64,000 nt of DNA from Nematostella vectensis (GCF_932526225.1 NC_064044.1:8482801-8546800); one strand, 5' to 3'; shown: positions 45,455-57,611, counted from the first letter of the stretch. Made by a program: numbers and translations. The notes: generated from the sequence alone by a model not told the origin.

Positions 45455-48400
45455 ATGACGACCTTACCTATGTTTGCGCCGCTCGGCTCTCAACTCTGTG
45501 TTCTGTGTTTGATGATTTGGGTGACTGTTTGTATGAGCCTGCAACTTCGCGATAAAGACAGCGGTTTCATATCCAATAAGTTCGTTGCTCAATCGGGAAA
45601 ACGACTTGCGCTGCCCATCTCACAAGCAGAGGACAATAACCAATCAAGTAAGATTATATCAAACTTTAAAACTTCATAACAAACTCAAAACTTCTGTCTG
45701 GAATGTTACTGATATTTTTGTCCAGAGGGTTGAACGTCTCTATCTATTATTTGTTTAAGGTAGATAAGTATTTTCTCGCTTTTATTGGAGTAATTCCTTG
45801 TTAGAAAAGATATTTAAGCATCGGATGATAAACTAGTTATCATATTTTATCAGTACGCACGGAGGTAACAACGACGCCCAAGAACATATATATTTGCCCT
45901 TTCCATAGTTAATATTAACTACTACATTAACTATGCCCTTTCATTCCAAGTAAAGATTAAAATCTGGAAAAGAAAATACTATTGATTTTCTTCTGTTCCT
46001 TATTTTCTTCTCTTTTTGTTTTTACTGGGATACCTGTGGTAGCCCAGTTACAAATTGCAACTGTTTTTTTTTCGTGGTCCCGGGAAATCTGCAATATTTC
46101 GCAATACCCCAAGAGCCTTTGCGCCATAGTCAATACTTCGCTTGTTCACTTCAAGACAGGAGACGCGCCATGTTGAATTTGAGATTTCATCCGAGCATTA
46201 GCTTATATTTGTGCAGGTAAAAAAGGGAACTTTGGCAATTATATTATTGCAAATGCAATCAAAGCTTTTCTATCTATAATGCTATTGTGGAAATTCATGT
46301 CAATTTGAATTTTTACCGCGTATTTCCTTTGTCGATTCATGATACGATTAGTCGAAGACCCGACCCGTAGGGCCGTAGAGAAAGAAACAAGTGTTCAAAA
46401 TTTGAGGTGCTTTAGCTTTATACACTCAGGAATGAAGTAAAGTTAACTACATTTATTTCTTATGTGAATTTTGTATTTTGGTGGGAAAACGGCTGATTTT
46501 TCACAACAAGAGAATGCTAGGGAATGCTGTTGAGACCCAAAATAAATTGTGGCTAATAATCGCGGATTTATTGGAACAATTTGGAACAATGAATTAAACA
46601 ATGATATGTAAGTACTTATTTATTACAATACTTACTGCAACTAAGTAGATATGGACTCTTCTAATCATTGAATTGATTGAATAACTTAGTTGCAAGTGTT
46701 GTTGTTACTTTCCCTCTCAACAAATGTAAATGGATGTGTTACTTTCTAGATTAACCCATTCACAGTGTTGCGATACTTGTTTGCTCATCAACCAATGCAA
46801 AGTGTTGTGTTACTTTCTCGCTCAACCAATGCAAAGTGTTGTGTTACTTTCTCGCTCAACCAATGCAAAGTGTTGTGTTACTTTATAGATCAACCAATGC
46901 AAAGTGTTGTGTTACTTTCTCGCTCAACCAATGCAAAGTGTTGTGTTACTTTCTCGCTCAATCAATGCAAAGTGTTGTGTTACTTCTCGCTCAACCAATG
47001 CAAAGTGTTGTGTTACTTTCTCGCTCAACCAATGCAAGGTGTTGTGTTACTTTCTCGCTCAACACATTCACAGCGTTGTGTTATTTTCTCGCTCAACCAA
47101 TGCAAAGTGTTGTGTTACTTTCTCGCTCAACCAATGCAAGGTGTTGTGTTACTTTCTCGCTCAACACATTCACAGCGTTGTCTCGCTCAGCCAAAGTCTA
47201 GCGTTGCGTTACTCTCTCAGCCAATCTCGGTAATTCACGCGAATAAGCCAATGCATTCTCCCAGGATGTCGGGGTCAGCTTGACAAGGCGCCAGAACGAG
47301 GCGGCGGAAGGGAAAGGGCGCGGGAGATAAGAGCAAGGAGGAGAAGACTTGTTGCTTCTTTTCTTTTCTCTCCCGCCCCCTACCCCTTCCCCCCTCCTCC
47401 AGCCATAAAATGGCGACCCAAAAAGCCTTAGAATATTTGTGTAGTTTCTGGAAAAACCCAATGTGAACCATTTGAGACTTTCGTCGTACGACTATTTTAA
47501 ACAGTAGGTAATAGATTATGAAATATAAATAGACCATGCTTTGACTTTCGATGGTAGGTGTCAAAATGATACACTATGGGTGAGGTGAATTGGGCCCTAA
47601 ACCCCTTCCAGAACTCGCTAATTAATCTATACATTGCTGTTGTCCAGTTGTCCAAAAGAGCGTCCTGGTTGATGACGTCATGGATTGTTCGTTTGAATGT
47701 CTTACTGAAGGCTGGTGTCACTCCGTAAACGTCAGATTGACAGCGACAAAGAGTGGAAGACACGTGTGTGAGCTTATATCTACGGATAGATATAACCACT
47801 CTGAATACTTAGTACAGGACAAGGACTTCGTGCACTTTGGGATAAAGGTAGGTGATGGGTGTAATGACTCTGAATACTTAGTACAGGCCAAAGACGTCTT
47901 GCACTTTGGGATAAAGGTAAGTGCATAGCAGAAGCAGGCCTCGAATTATTGGGGGTCACGATACAGAAACATTAAGAAAATATTGGGGGCACAGCCACGC
48001 CCCTACTGGTCATTTTCTTATGATATTTTTAAAATATTTGGGGGGGGGCGGTGACCCCAGTGCCCCACCCCTGCTACGGCGATGAATTGGATACAACCAC
48101 ATGGAATACTTGGTATAAGACAAAGACTTCGTGCACCTTGGGATAAAGGAAAGGCAGGGATAATTCATCAAGGCAAAAAAAATAAATTTTCTCAATTGAC
48201 GCTCATTTTCTTGGCCGCGCGAAAGGGGATTGGATCGAGGGTTTCATCTCTTGTTTTGACGGAAAAATCTAAAACAGCGCAAAATTAGTTAAATGAAATT
48301 CGTTTTATTATTTTATAGAAGAAAATATAAAGAATTGGCCAAATCTGTCCGTTTTAAAAGGTTATACGGACTTTAAACAGTGCGAAACAAAAAACTCTAT

Positions 48401-51400
48401 TGGCATAATGATAGAAACAGTCCTCGTGGAATGCTTAAATAATACAAAGACTTCATGAAAGAAACCTTTATACCCTTGGAGAATATAACTATTTGCAGGG
48501 GATCCTGAGTGTTTGCTGATTTTAGGAGAACTGATGCAAAAGTCGTCCCTAGGAAACTAATTAATCTGTTAAGGGGATGCTAGAAGTTATCGAGTTAACA
48601 CTGTAACATCTGGTTAACACTGTAACACGTAGATGTTTACGCTCACGCGTGCTCTTTTAATTGCAGTCTCCCTGTGAAGAATCGCCTTGCAGTAATGGGG
48701 AGTGCGTGACATTGTACGATGAGCCGTATCTCTACTGCACGTGCTCGTCAGGATACACTGGACTGACCTGTTCAGCAGGTTTGGTTACTAAGCCTTTCGC
48801 TGCACCCGGCCATAAAAGACAGAGCAAAAACATGGCATGAAATTTTCCAATTCTCAATATATAAGCACGGGAATTAGGATACTTTGTCAGCGATATTTCT
48901 TTATAAAATAAACAAAAATGAATTCCCAATTTATGGTGAATATTGAACTCAGCGAATAAAATATTTCTAACTTTATAATCCAGAATGTCTCCTGCCCTCT
49001 GAGTTAGCAAAATCCTTCTAGTTGCCTCTTGTTATATTTCTATTTCTCTTGTCTAAAAACCCTAGCGATCGTTGTTTTCAAGTCTCGAAACATTTGAACG
49101 GTACTGCGTAACCATAGCCTCTTTAGTGTTAGTGACAAGCCCGAGCCCTCTCCGAACCTAACTTCGTATTTAGATTCTATATAAAATAAGAAGGGAGTGA
49201 AACAATGCTCGATTCCATTGCTCAAAACCTGCCTAGTTACGGCCAATGTTGTGATTTTGGTATAAGACATGATTGATTGACAGCTCACTTTCTCTTTGAA
49301 CTTATCTCGCCGCCGACACACGCCCCGGCATGCGACAAGTGCTGGGATCCGGGCTAATTTTGTCTAGGCGGGAAAAAGCAATGTTTTCCCGCGCTCAAAT
49401 ATCGAAAGATGTTATATAACTACCACATGAATTTGAATTTTTACCCGGAACAACAGAAAATTTTGCAAGTCACCGACAGAGGTCAAAGTGTTTTTTTTAG
49501 TAGAGAAAGGGGATAGAGCAAATCAAATTATTAGCTGATCATCGCCTGCCATTTAACTTTTTAGATGAAAAAACGCAACGGTCCGTAGAAACATTTTTTA
49601 AATAAGCCCCGATCCCTCGCATGCCCGGGCGTGTGTCGGCGGCGAGATAAGTTTAAAGAGAAGGTGAGCTGTCAATCAATCATGTCTCATACCAACATCA
49701 CAACATTGGCCGTAACTATATCATTTTTCCCATCAGACATTGACGAATGCAGCACCAATCAAACTTCATGTGACCCTGACGCTCGATGCAGAAATACCAT
49801 TGGCTCTTACACGTGCACGTGTAATGCAGGTTACCATGGTGATGGCAAACAATGCACAGGTAGGCTCAATGTAAACGTTGGAATTAAATTCCTATTCTAA
49901 CTGTTTTATCAGTTTAGCTGAGAGTGGATGACGTTGTTTTTTTGTTAGCCACATCTTTAGCGATCCACTTCTTCACTTGTTCTTTTTTAGACATTGACGA
50001 ATGCAGCACCAATCCGAGGTCATGTGATCGCAATGCCCGATGCAGAAATACCATTGGTTCTTACACATGCACGTGCAATGCAGGTTACCATGGTGATGGC
50101 AAACAATGTACAGGTGTGCTAACAGAGGGCACGATTCAGTAGCTAATGAAGTCCCCTATAGATAGATTGAGCCTCAGTATTTAAAGAGAGTCACCATATT
50201 AAATTCTACTTGAAAGTGATATTCGTAATATTCGCTAGTTCGTCGCACTCCCTGTGAGGTTGATTTCAAATTCACTTCAGTAAAACCTCCATGGAACGAT
50301 CCTACATTAAGCCGAAAACTTCAATATAGCGAACACATTATAAAATCCCGATGTTCTTTGCCAGTCAAACCGTAACAATACCTCTAGTTAGCGGACGCGG
50401 ATATTATGTATCACCCCTTCCCGCCCTTCAAAATCTCTGTGATTTGACCTTAATATAGCAAAAAACCTGGATTTAATGCTTTGAAAGTCATGTCATGAGT
50501 AACGATTTTGTTCCGTCGAAAGTGTCCGCTTTTTAAAGGCTTCATTGCATTGATTTTTAGATATCGACGAATGCAGACTCGGCATCAGCGGATGTGTTGT
50601 GAATGCCTACTGCACTAATACCGTGGGCTCATACGTTTGCACATGTCATTCAGGATACTACTGGACCGGAAGTGGGTGCGCAGGTAAGCTGCACCAAAAC
50701 CGTGGGCTCATACACTTGTACATGTCGTTTAGGATATTACTGGACCGGAAGTGGGTGCACAGGTAAAAAGTCACATGACCAGGATAATAGAGAGAGCCTC
50801 GAAGCTAAGTCCTACGGGCTTTACCTTAAGCCACAAAGCATGGTAAGAACTTGGTTTTCTTCTGCTAACCTCTTGTCTTCTTTTTATGCCATGGCATACA
50901 GGATTATATATCAAAAATTATAAAAAAAGCTAACTTATCCAACAAATTTCAACAGAATTGACAAATAAACAACAAACATACAGCAAATCACAAACCATAT
51001 ATTACTTTTTTTCCCCCTGTAGTATACTTTACTTACTTGTATCCAGGCTCTGAACTTTTGAAAAATCAAACTCGAATGATAAATGTCCCTTTGAAGGGTC
51101 TCTTATGGTTAAGATATGATTTTGCTGACGATAACCCACGTCTTATTTTACCAAGACCCCCCCTACCCTCCCTACCGGGGGGCTTTATTGGCACGTGAAC
51201 TAATTGCAATTAAAACAAAACTTTGCGAAAAACGTTGAATGTCCATTTCGTCAAGATTCTGGTAGTCCTAGGAACGCTTTCTTTTCAGGCATGTTTACCT
51301 AAACGCTCGACTGCTAAACCTTGAGTAATTTCAGTTTCATGTAGTTCTGCGAACTAATGAAGTTGTTTTGTTAATTCTAAACCCAAATGTGATTTATTTA

Positions 51401-51916
51401 ATCGATTTTTTGCTCGAATTCTATTGATCCGTAGTTAGACTTTTTCCTGATATTTCAAAAGCTATTGTTTTTTCCCATCTTGATTAACCAACATGCCTAT
51501 TGAACATTGATGAGAATTTTGAAACACTCAAAGATCGTGTTTAAAATAGTACAAACAAAAGTTTCGGATTCAAACGCTGAACGTTAACAGCATACTAAGC
51601 CATGTCATGGTTCACAGCTAATCAGATCAGACTGTCGCGCGGATCTTATGGCCGTGTCGAGGTGCTCCACAATGGTGCGTGGGGAACGGTGTGCGATGAC
51701 CATTGGACCACCAACGAAGGGCGTGTCGTGTGTAGATGGCTTGGATTTGGATCCGTAGAATCTGTTCATAAAGGAGCTCATGATGGCCAAGGAAGCGGGC
51801 CGATATGGCTTGATGATGTCCATTGCTCTGGCAATGAGGCTACCCTGTTCTCATGCCAATTTACCCACACCCATGATTGTGAACACGACGAGGATGTGTC
51901 AGTTGTGTGTTCTTAG
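45455..51916 (+). CDS. Gene D: secreted apple-EGF-SRCR protein (390 aa, 7 exons)
   Basis: The exons are 45455-45647, 47648-47847, 48667-48778, 49737-49859, 49991-50113, 50561-50683 and 51618-51916. All junctions are GT/AG, phases match and the sum divides by three. Residues 1-30 form a signal peptide (hydrophobic core [15 protein letters not shown]). Residues 65-131 are an apple domain ([14 protein letters not shown]...HVCEL). Residues 132-168 are an EGF domain ([12 protein letters not shown]...[12 protein letters not shown]). Residues 169-291 are three calcium-binding-type EGF repeats, each one 123-nt phase-1 exon, starting DIDEC. Residues 292-390 are an SRCR domain ([19 protein letters not shown]; six cysteines, group A pattern) ending at TAG. 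Exons 1-2 share layout and phases with genes A and B. An extracellular adhesion or pattern-recognition role is inferred. An upstream in-frame ATG-like start is less likely because it would bury the signal peptide. Confidence 0.85.
46789..47200. repeat. 34-bp minisatellite in intron 1 of gene D
   Basis: About 12 units of CAATGCAAAGTGTTGTGTTA + CTTTCTCGCTCAAC run head to tail, with weaker units on both sides. Three frames are open through it because of the repeat, not because of a protein. Confidence 0.93.
47856..48151 (+). pseudogene. Two partial copies of the apple exon 3' end in gene D intron 2
   Basis: After the real exon 2 end (47847), 47866-47909 repeats the coding end ([17 protein letters not shown]) and keeps a good donor GTAAGT. 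A third, more diverged copy lies at about 48082-48149 (GAATACTTGGTATAAGACAA) with its donor lost. Between them sits a MITE (47935-48079). The pieces lack acceptors and the first half of the domain, so they look like tandem duplication debris; the second donor could in principle be used. Confidence 0.7.
47935..48079. mobile_element. MITE-like repeat, second copy of the 2773 family
   Basis: This starts CAGGCCTCGAATTATTGGGG, like 2773, and ends GTGCCCCACCCCTGCTACGG, with a G9 run inside. It sits in gene D intron 2. Confidence 0.75.
49235..49715. repeat. Foldback with about 95-bp arms in intron 3 of gene D
   Basis: 49617-49715 (CGTGTGTCGGCGGCGAGATA and on) is the near reverse complement of 49235-49335, separated by about 280 bp. 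The right arm ends about 20 bp before the acceptor of the first DIDEC exon. Open frames on both arms give the same short peptide ([16 protein letters not shown]) and are repeat shadows. Confidence 0.85.
50684..50763 (+). pseudogene. Partial tandem duplicate of the third DIDEC EGF exon
   Basis: Directly after exon 6, the second half of that exon is repeated ([20 protein letters not shown] then CTG, followed by GTAAAA). The first half, with the DIDEC calcium-binding motif, is missing. The repeat is not in frame with a read-through of exon 6 and lacks a clear acceptor. Confidence 0.75.
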
Positions 51917-51937
51917 GGAAGAGCAGGGAGCCTGGTT

Positions 51938-52083
51938 AGGGGCGGTTCTAGCCTTTCGCTAAAGGGGGATTTGGCTCCGTGACAAAGGGGGAGGGAGTAA
52001 TTAGTTTTTGTTACATATGGCTTTCTGGCAGCCCAAAGGGGGGTTTAAACCCCCTAAACTCTCCCCCTAGATACGCTACTGCC
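51938..52083. mobile_element. MITE downstream of gene D
   Basis: Inverted ends GGGGCGGTTCTAGC and CTAGATACGCTACTGCC enclose a G-rich body with TTTGGCTCCGTGACAAAGG. It closely matches 59439-59580. It begins about 20 bp after the stop codon, so it probably lies in the 3' untranslated region. Confidence 0.78.
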
Positions 52084-53184
52084 GGTACACGACACCCACT
52101 GATCATCACCATCACCACCATCTTCACAACTGAATTACCCACATAACCGCCTTTTTTTTTAACAACACCACAACTACCATATGTTTATCATTATTATCAC
52201 CCCCGGGGATATTTTCAATATGCCTGAACCATGAACTATTCGAAACTATTGTTTCGCATTGGTTATTTGTTTGCTTAAGAAAAACTATAATGAGGATGCA
52301 GGAACTAAACCTCCGAAAGGGGAAAATTCTCAATTTTATTGGTAATTCTTGCTTTCTTTGATTCCCCTTGTCATGTGAATATTTTGGTCAATTTTATCAA
52401 GTAATTATCTATGTAAGAACTAGGCTAAATCCCATTCTCTTCATTCTCAACCATAATCATCACCATCATCAACTTCACCAAATTCATCACCACGATAATC
52501 ATTACCACCATCATCAACATAACCATAATCGTCACCATCATCACCATCGCAAACATTATCACCGTCATCACCATCACCATCGCAAACATTATCATCAACA
52601 TTATTATAAAAATTCAGTCAGTCAGTCAGCAGGGGCGGCGGAAGGGGAGGGGCCCACTTTTCTGAGCGGATGTTTCTATATGTATGAACGTTTTTTAAAC
52701 GGGTTTAAAGCGGTACATATGCAACTGTATAAAAACCTATGTTATTCCTCGTGTTCTTATAAATAGCGAATAAGAATTTGGAACCACCACTCACCCCTCC
52801 CCCCTGAAACCGCCAACCGCCCCTCCCAAAAAAAACACTACCCACCCCTTACCCAAAATTCGCCCCCCCCCCCCTCCACTTTTGGGACCGCTACGCCGCC
52901 CCTGGTCAGTCAGTCGGTCGGTCGGTAAGTCAGTCAGTCAGTCAGTAGATGTCCTTATTTATTGTAGGTAAAACCGTATAATCAGTCTTCTAACTAAATA
53001 ATCTAACTAAAATAAGCTATATAAGGTTTATAAGGTATATTGGCAAAAAGTCTAGTGGCAGTGGCAATGGTCAGTAAAACAAACTTTCATACGTTTTGAT
53101 ATTTAAGGGTTTTGAAGGCGTTTTATGTTATGATTCTTTGCGTTAATTGAGACCCTGTGACTTCATCCGTGGATAATAAGCGGG
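52084..53184. other. Low-complexity intergenic DNA
   Basis: The stretch holds ATCACCATC/ATCATCACC-type repeats (52085-52125 and 52450-52610, giving a spurious His-rich frame), a C-rich patch at 52780-52900 and a GTCAGTCA/GTCGGTCG run at 52905-52950. I see no gene. Confidence 0.65.
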
Positions 53185-54195
53185 CATACGCGAGCAATCT
53201 CGTCCGATTTCATTCATGTTTTCGGAGGATGATATTTAATCATCCGTATGTGCTACTGTTTCATTTTATTTATCGGTAAACGATTTAAGGTTATTTCACA
53301 TATCAACCGACCAGTATTTTATGAACTTTCCTATAATTATATTTCAAATCCATAAGCGATGCTTTTTCTTTAAATATGCGGAGTGACATAACTTATACTT
53401 AGTCATGATGGGGATCATAGTGGTATGTCTAAACTGATGACCATGTAATTTTTTTTGTCCGCATACTCCATTTTCTACCTTAGCTTCGGACACATTGCGT
53501 TATCCTTCAATTTGTTTTATAGGAAGCAGATACACCTGTTGTCTTCAGCCCATGAAAGCTTTGTGGTTGTCTTCAAATGTACGTAAAGGACAGGGATATA
53601 GATTATTTCGATTGTGTAGTTCCAGAAAATATCCATAGTTCCCCCCCCCTATTGAGGGGATTGGAAATTCCGGGGGGGTTCAAACGCCCAGGAATTTCCA
53701 GCCAGAGGGGAGGGGGGAGGGGGGTTAAAATGCCCTTTTTGCTTAACAGTTACTGTATTTATTTTTTTTTCCAGGGGGTTGGAAATTCCAGAGGGGTGGA
53801 GGGTCATACCTCCGCCCCCGTCAATGGGGGTATGGATATTAATCTGGAACTACACATTAGACATGACCAAAGAGCGAATTCGTACAATTATTATTTAGAT
53901 TTTGAATCCTCTTGAAAATCCAATGTCTTCGCTTAAAAATCGACAAATAAGCAATTTCGTGCTTCCTCGTTTTAGTGGAGCATGATCCCCATTGTGCCTT
54001 AGTATAAGTCATGTCTCTCTGCAAATTTAAAGATAAAGCATCGGTTATTTTGGGGAAAATATTGGAAAGTTAATAAAATACTGGTCTGTTCATATGCTAA
54101 ATAACCCAATCGGTTACCGATAAATAAATAGCAAATACGGATTCAAATATTGTCATCTGAAAACATGAATGAAATCGGACGAGATTCGAGACTAT
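53185..54195. mobile_element. Foldback element with about 225-bp arms and a nested MITE
   Basis: 53185-53425 is the near reverse complement of 53965-54195 (shared ATTTCATTCATGTTTTC and CATGATGGGGATCA blocks). Between them, 53615-53860 is a second inverted-repeat unit with GTGTAGTTCCAGAAAATATC and TATTAATCTGGAACTACACA ends and G-rich, GGAATTTCC-containing inner repeats. No coding sequence is present. Confidence 0.82.
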
Positions 54196-55587
54196 TAGAC
54201 GCAATTTTTTAACTAGTAAAATGAAAGAAATGCTATAAGGAATTACTAACGAGCCTCCTTCAGGAATCCTGTGGATGTCCGCGCAACAGCAAATAACGAC
54301 TGGGTACGATTCTGATACTTTGCCTAAATCAATCCGCGGTAGAGATCACTCCAAATCTGGGTCCCTGTAACGAGAAAGCTTGCCTTCGCTTTTGTCATAG
54401 AAATGATACCGGTGGCTGGCCTAAGCCAGGCACAATTAGTATTTATCAGTCATATAATCAGATAATTGAATAAAATTAAATCGGATAATACAATAAAATA
54501 AATGTATACTAAACCTATTTTTATTGTTGTTGTTTTTTTTAGCGAGACAATATTCAATAATGGCATCTGATTTAACAAGTGCACAAGAAAAATAGTCTCG
54601 AGTTATAGAAAAAGTAAAAGCGACAGAACAGAATCTCTAGCTATGTTTGTTTCGGTATACTCAAGTACACGCGCCTGAAAAACACAAATCTAAAATTCTG
54701 ACGATTTTTCAATATGAAACTAAGCAGTGGCGGCCATTTTGAAAAGGCTTCAGAAACAAGAATTTTTCGGTATTTTACACGTTACACGTGAGTTTAGAAG
54801 GTGGAACACAAAGACAAAATTCAATCCAAGGACTTTGATTTAAACCACCACCTGTATCCGGTACTGAACCTTCAAAGTGTCAGTCAAGGCCTGTGTGGCA
54901 AACACCGCCTATTATTTATCCCTTTAAGCGTGTTATATTAATTAACAACAGCATCGCTGTACGCTGTGGCGCGATTTTCACACAGTATGCTCATAAATGC
55001 AATCCGGTTTAATGTGCATTTTCTTTCTCTTTCGAGCGGTACGAAATGAACCAAAGACACCTGCCATGCAATTAAAAACACCGTAACCTAGTTACCATGT
55101 ATAACTTCCATTCAACTGTTATGATACTTTAGATGGGACATTTCTTTGTAGACATTCTTTGAAAAAGATGAGGGTGTTGGTATCGTCTTTTGGTCAACAA
55201 TAGCAATGACAAAAAAAAACTAGAAATTCCATTAGTCAGCGAAGAACCAAAGTACCCTTAAGCTTTGTCATTTGGCCGGCAGTTTCACAATCATTTTCTT
55301 GAAAATAAGAAGTTGAAGATGAGGGAAGTATCTGAATAACTCTTTTAGCTTTTTTCCTACGAATTCTCAAGGCCCAGGAACTGAGTGTATTTGAGTCGAG
55401 AACTTAAGCTCAAAACTGACTCTTTTTGGCAATCGGAACAAACAAATCCGGTGAACACATTTGCAGGGTAGACTTTGAATAAGATTTTGATTTTTCAGAG
55501 GAAGAAGGCAATTTGTTGTGGGATCGTTGCTTCGTGCTAAGTTTTGAAACTCTCACTCTTTTCAAGTGTTTGGATCTCAAGTTGAAG
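54196..55587. other. Upstream region of the GPCR gene
   Basis: No other gene or repeat is recognised. The region should include the GPCR promoter and 5' untranslated sequence, but no consensus element can be singled out. Confidence 0.5.
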
Positions 55588-56613
55588 ATGGACTTATTCT
55601 TGGTAGTACTTATCGCTCTTCAGTTTTTGGTATCCATCGTCGGAATAATTGGTAACGTATCCGTCATCAGGGTTGTTTGGTCGACGCGTTCAATGCACAC
55701 GACAACAAACTACCTCTTAGCAAACCTCGCACTGGCTGACATTATAACACTGTCTACCAACCCCTACCTGTATAAATTCGTATTTGGATCACTCCACTTT
55801 GGTTATAATGGCTGGAGCAATTTGACCAACGAGTGGATCTGTAGGGTTTTGCTTGAGAACGGTATAGTAGGAGTTTTTGTGTGTGTTTCTGTTGCCTTCC
55901 TTACCGTCGTGGCTGTTGAGCGTTACCATGCCATGGTGAAACCTTTAAGCCACCGATTCAGACTTGGGAGAGAACAAGTATGGAAGGTCGTAATGGTCAT
56001 ATGGTTTGTTAGTATTTTACTAAATATTCCAATTTTCATCGACGTTAAATTTGATCCACAGCTAAACGTATGCAGATCTGCCTTCGACTTTACTACTGGA
56101 AAAGAAACAGCTACTTATCTTGCTTTCTATCTTGGCATTAATATCTGTATTCCTGGATTGATAATCACTGCTTGCTATTTGTCCATTTTAAAGGGCCTAC
56201 TCATAACTAACTCCATCTGCTCTGAGACTGTTGAAACGATTCAAGGGCGAGAGGAAAAGAAAAAGCTGGCAAAACTCTTAGCATCAGTTACGGGCGTCTA
56301 CTTTATCTGTTTTGCGCCTTTTGTCATTTTTATGATTTACTTGACCGCCGAGAAATTCCTAAACAACCAAGACAAGAATTCCTCTCCCCTCCTTAATTAT
56401 ACGTACTTCGTTCTTACTTCTCTAATTTTCTCAAACTCATGTCTTAATCCAGTGTTGTACGCGTTTCAAAGCTCCAGCTATCGACGAGGCTTTGCAAAAC
56501 TTTACACGTGCAATTGCTTGAGAGCAAAGCGACAGATTGTACAAGTCGAATCTTTTAGCATGGCTACTGACGCGAGATTAAGAACCCAGCAACAAAGTAC
56601 GCACAATCTCTAA
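55588..56613 (+). CDS. Class A (rhodopsin-type) G protein-coupled receptor, 341 aa, intronless
   Basis: Seven hydrophobic segments and the class A hallmarks are visible: GN at residues 22-23 (TM1), LALAD with D51 (TM2), C85 at the top of TM3 paired in the family with C162 in extracellular loop 2, ERY at 111-113 in place of DRY, W139 in TM4, P189 in TM5, CFAP at 241-244 in place of CWLP (TM6), and NPVLY at 287-291 (TM7). The N-terminus is very short, and an NLT glycosylation motif lies at 78-80 in the first extracellular loop. The tail has a CNC cysteine pair (308-310) that could be lipidated. The ATG at 55588 is chosen because it directly precedes TM1 and sits in a good context (GAAGATGG). 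The pattern resembles cnidarian peptide- or amine-type orphan receptors; the ligand cannot be told. Confidence 0.93.
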   Translation: MDLFLVVLIALQFLVSIVGIIGNVSVIRVVWSTRSMHTTTNYLLANLALADIITLSTNPYLYKFVFGSLHFGYNGWSNLTNEWICRVLLENGIVGVFVCVSVAFLTVVAVERYHAMVKPLSHRFRLGREQVWKVVMVIWFVSILLNIPIFIDVKFDPQLNVCRSAFDFTTGKETATYLAFYLGINICIPGLIITACYLSILKGLLITNSICSETVETIQGREEKKKLAKLLASVTGVYFICFAPFVIFMIYLTAEKFLNNQDKNSSPLLNYTYFVLTSLIFSNSCLNPVLYAFQSSSYRRGFAKLYTCNCLRAKRQIVQVESFSMATDARLRTQQQSTHNL

Positions 56614-57283
56614 GCTTGGGAGGTGAAACTCGACGAGTGGACATGATGGAATCTTTGAGACAATTTGAGTAAAGGGTGAAAAATCCAAATCATTTGGCCT
56701 TTAAAGGAGCTATGTCATCATCGGCCATTGCGCATCTACTGTGATATCCATCACAGTGGAACAAGGCTAAGATAGAATTTTTTTTCGTGGAGTGACAAAT
56801 GTAATGACGAAAGACAACTAATCCCTTAGAGCATGGATTTGTTGGCATCGTTTTTCTGAGGTAAAAAAAAAATGAGAAAGTCCTTTACAGGTGTAAAAAT
56901 AATGTGATCTATCTTCTGAAATACCAGCAGGGTGAAATTTCAATGGCACTCTAACCCGTTGTGTAAAAACATCGAGAATTCCTGAAAAGGAAACGATTGC
57001 CTTTAATTCAATTATCTGAGTAATTAAAAAACTCCACAGGACTTAGGATACGCTACTGATTACCGCTATTTGGTCAATGTACAAAGCCTTTCCTGTCATT
57101 TCAGCATACAGGATATTTTGGGTGAAACAAATTGTTTATTTCTCCGTATTTTTAAAAAATAATAACAGCAGCTGAAAACTCTGAAATTTTAATCGCCCTT
57201 AATCAAAGCGATAAAAAAGGAACGCAGGATTGTTTAACGTGTTTTTAATTAAATGTTGTAAAATGAGCTTCTTTGGGCGGCCC
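56614..57283. other. GPCR downstream region
   Basis: AT-rich sequence in which I see no further coding signal or repeat. Confidence 0.5.
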
Positions 57284-57530
57284 TTAAACTTGGTTTTTAT
57301 ATAGTAAATCTGCCAAAATGTTCTCGCGAGCCTTTGGTTTTTCTCTGACGACCGTAAAACGACCCGTCGCTTCTATCGTATCTGTTGCAAGGGTCGTCCC
57401 ATCGAGCGGTTCAATATAGTCGTAAGGCTCGCGAGGATTTTTTTTGCAGACGATTGTTACAACCCTTATGCCGGTTACGACTAAATAAAAACCAGGCTTT
57501 ACAGAGCGAGCACGCAAACGGTTTGTTGTC
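57284..57530 (-). CDS. Possible terminal exon of an unidentified minus-strand gene
   Basis: A good acceptor (CTAGCATTCTACATTTCAG) precedes an open frame of 81 residues ending in TAA, entered in phase 2. The peptide includes FYLVVTGIRVVTIVCKK, then NPREPYDYIEPLDGTT and ATGRFTVVREKPKARE, which is non-repetitive with balanced composition. I do not recognise the family. No upstream exon is visible on this strand, and a MITE (57612-57887) lies just upstream, so it could be an isolated exon copy. Confidence 0.4.
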
Positions 57531-57611
57531 CTGAAATGTAGAATGCTAGATTGAAAACGTGACCAAAGAGACACCAATATCTTTTTCCGAAAATCTATAC
57601 CATATATATAC

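Noticed and set aside
46765-47283. Frames with repeated [13 protein letters not shown]-like peptides
   Set aside because: They are translations of the 34-bp minisatellite in intron 1 of gene D.
49040-49321. Minus-strand frame starting [14 protein letters not shown]
   Set aside because: The same peptide start appears on the opposite arm of the inverted repeat, so it reflects the foldback and not a gene.
52368-52766. His-rich plus-strand frame
   Set aside because: It is a product of ATC/CAC low-complexity DNA with no conserved domain.
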